Origin: an uncultured Collinsella sp.
GTDB lineage: Bacteria > Actinomycetota > Coriobacteriia > Coriobacteriales > Coriobacteriaceae
Length of the DNA: 6,329 nucleotides
Direction: 5' to 3'
Assembly: GCA_902478705.1 (NCBI GenBank)
Contig: CABSMB010000084.1
Span: 1-6,329 of the forward strand
Numbering within the stretch: the first letter of the stretch is position 1; each line of letters begins with the position of its first letter. This document shows, piece after piece, positions 5,908 to 6,329 of the stretch. The notes under the pieces were generated by a model. That model made no database searches and was not told where the DNA came from. It saw only the letters and a list, made by a program, of their open reading frames with translations. The position numbers and the translations under genes were made by a program.

Positions 5908-6329
5908 CTACGACGCGAGCGTGGCGATGACTGCTTCGTCGCCGGCGTATATGAGGGTGTTGCCGTCGGGGATGATCGTTTGGCCGTCGCGCTTGAGCAT
6001 CACCACGATAAAGGGATGCTTGCCCTGCGGCACGTCGCGCAGGCGCTGGCCGGCAAGGCGGCCGTGGGACGTCACGGTGACCTCGCGCAGCGTAACCTCG
6101 GCACGCTCTTCGAACGTTGGGGCAGCCATCACCAGCAGGTCGCCTTTCTCGATCACCGTGTCGCCATTGGGCAGCACCGGGTGCGCTCCGTCGCGCAGCA
6201 CCAGGACCACAAGCATGTTCGTCGCGCTGCCAATATCGGCAAGCGAGCGCCCGACAAACGGATGTCCCGCGCCCACCTTGAGCTTGACGAACGACATGCC
6301 GTCCTCGTCACGGTAGTCATTAAACGTGC
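5908..6329 (-). CDS. Cation transporter C-terminus with two TrkA-C (RCK_C) domains, probably a K+/H+ antiporter; truncated by window edge
   Basis: The minus-strand frame is open through the right edge, with TFNDYRDEDG preceding the Met at 6297, so that Met is internal and this is only the 3' end of a longer gene (about 139 codons visible). Two repeated cytosolic regulatory domains can be seen. Visible residues about 12-70 carry PFVGRSLADIG and PNGDTVIEKGDLLVM; about 80-139 carry RLAGQRLRDVPQG and PDGNTLIYAGDEAVI. These are the standard TrkA-C signatures, which bind small ligands and control K+ or other ion transport. The FNDY junction and the tandem domains fit the tail of NhaP2/CvrA-type K+/H+ antiporters. 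A Trk potassium-uptake subunit or a ClC-type exchanger with such a tail is possible, because the membrane part is not in view. It converges on the BREX-side genes and appears to be unrelated housekeeping. Confidence 0.8.
   Translation of the reverse strand, partial: TFNDYRDEDGMSFVKLKVGAGHPFVGRSLADIGSATNMLVVLVLRDGAHPVLPNGDTVIEKGDLLVMAAPTFEERAEVTLREVTVTSHGRLAGQRLRDVPQGKHPFIVVMLKRDGQTIIPDGNTLIYAGDEAVIATLAS

Noticed and set aside
5846..6316. A 156-codon plus-strand frame starting in the palindrome loop
   Set aside because: It is antisense to the transporter C-terminus, whose two TrkA-C repeats are clear. Its Ser/Arg/Thr-rich translation looks like a shadow.

Overview
The window (about 62% G+C by eye, with AGGAG-type ribosome binding sites) looks like the chromosome of a high-GC intestinal Gram-positive. 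The protein sequences and the intergenic palindrome style suggest a Coriobacteriia member such as Collinsella. That assignment is an inference from general resemblance and was not tested.

Positions 1-4108 hold the downstream end of a BREX phage-defence operon. The first gene is the C-terminal part of pglZ (alkaline-phosphatase-superfamily BREX core protein), cut by the left edge. It is followed after 11 nt by a complete brxL (AAA+ ATPase with a Lon-like C-terminal domain). The adjacent pair pglZ-brxL in this order is the usual end of a type 1 BREX operon (brxA-brxB-brxC-pglX-pglZ-brxL). The other core genes would lie to the left, outside the window.

Positions 4109-5790 hold two co-directional genes that I cannot assign to a family: a 450-residue, largely helical soluble protein and a 73-residue very acidic protein. 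Each has a good ribosome binding site. Their spacing of 80 and 27 nt and shared strand suggest they are read with the BREX genes, which makes them candidate accessory genes. Nothing in their sequences shows a function.

Positions 5791-5907 separate two convergent transcription units and contain a perfect 20-bp inverted repeat inside a longer imperfect palindrome. From 5908 to the right edge, on the minus strand, lies the C-terminal end of a cation transporter carrying two TrkA-C (RCK_C) domains, most likely a K+/H+ antiporter. It looks like ordinary chromosomal background, so the right boundary of the defence locus is probably in this short gap.

The most notable points are: BrxL lacks both residues of the Lon Ser-Lys dyad; BrxL has an 80-residue Ala/Pro/acidic N-terminal extension with three 18-bp tandem repeats; there are two unassigned genes downstream of BREX; and the palindrome sits at the likely edge of the locus.
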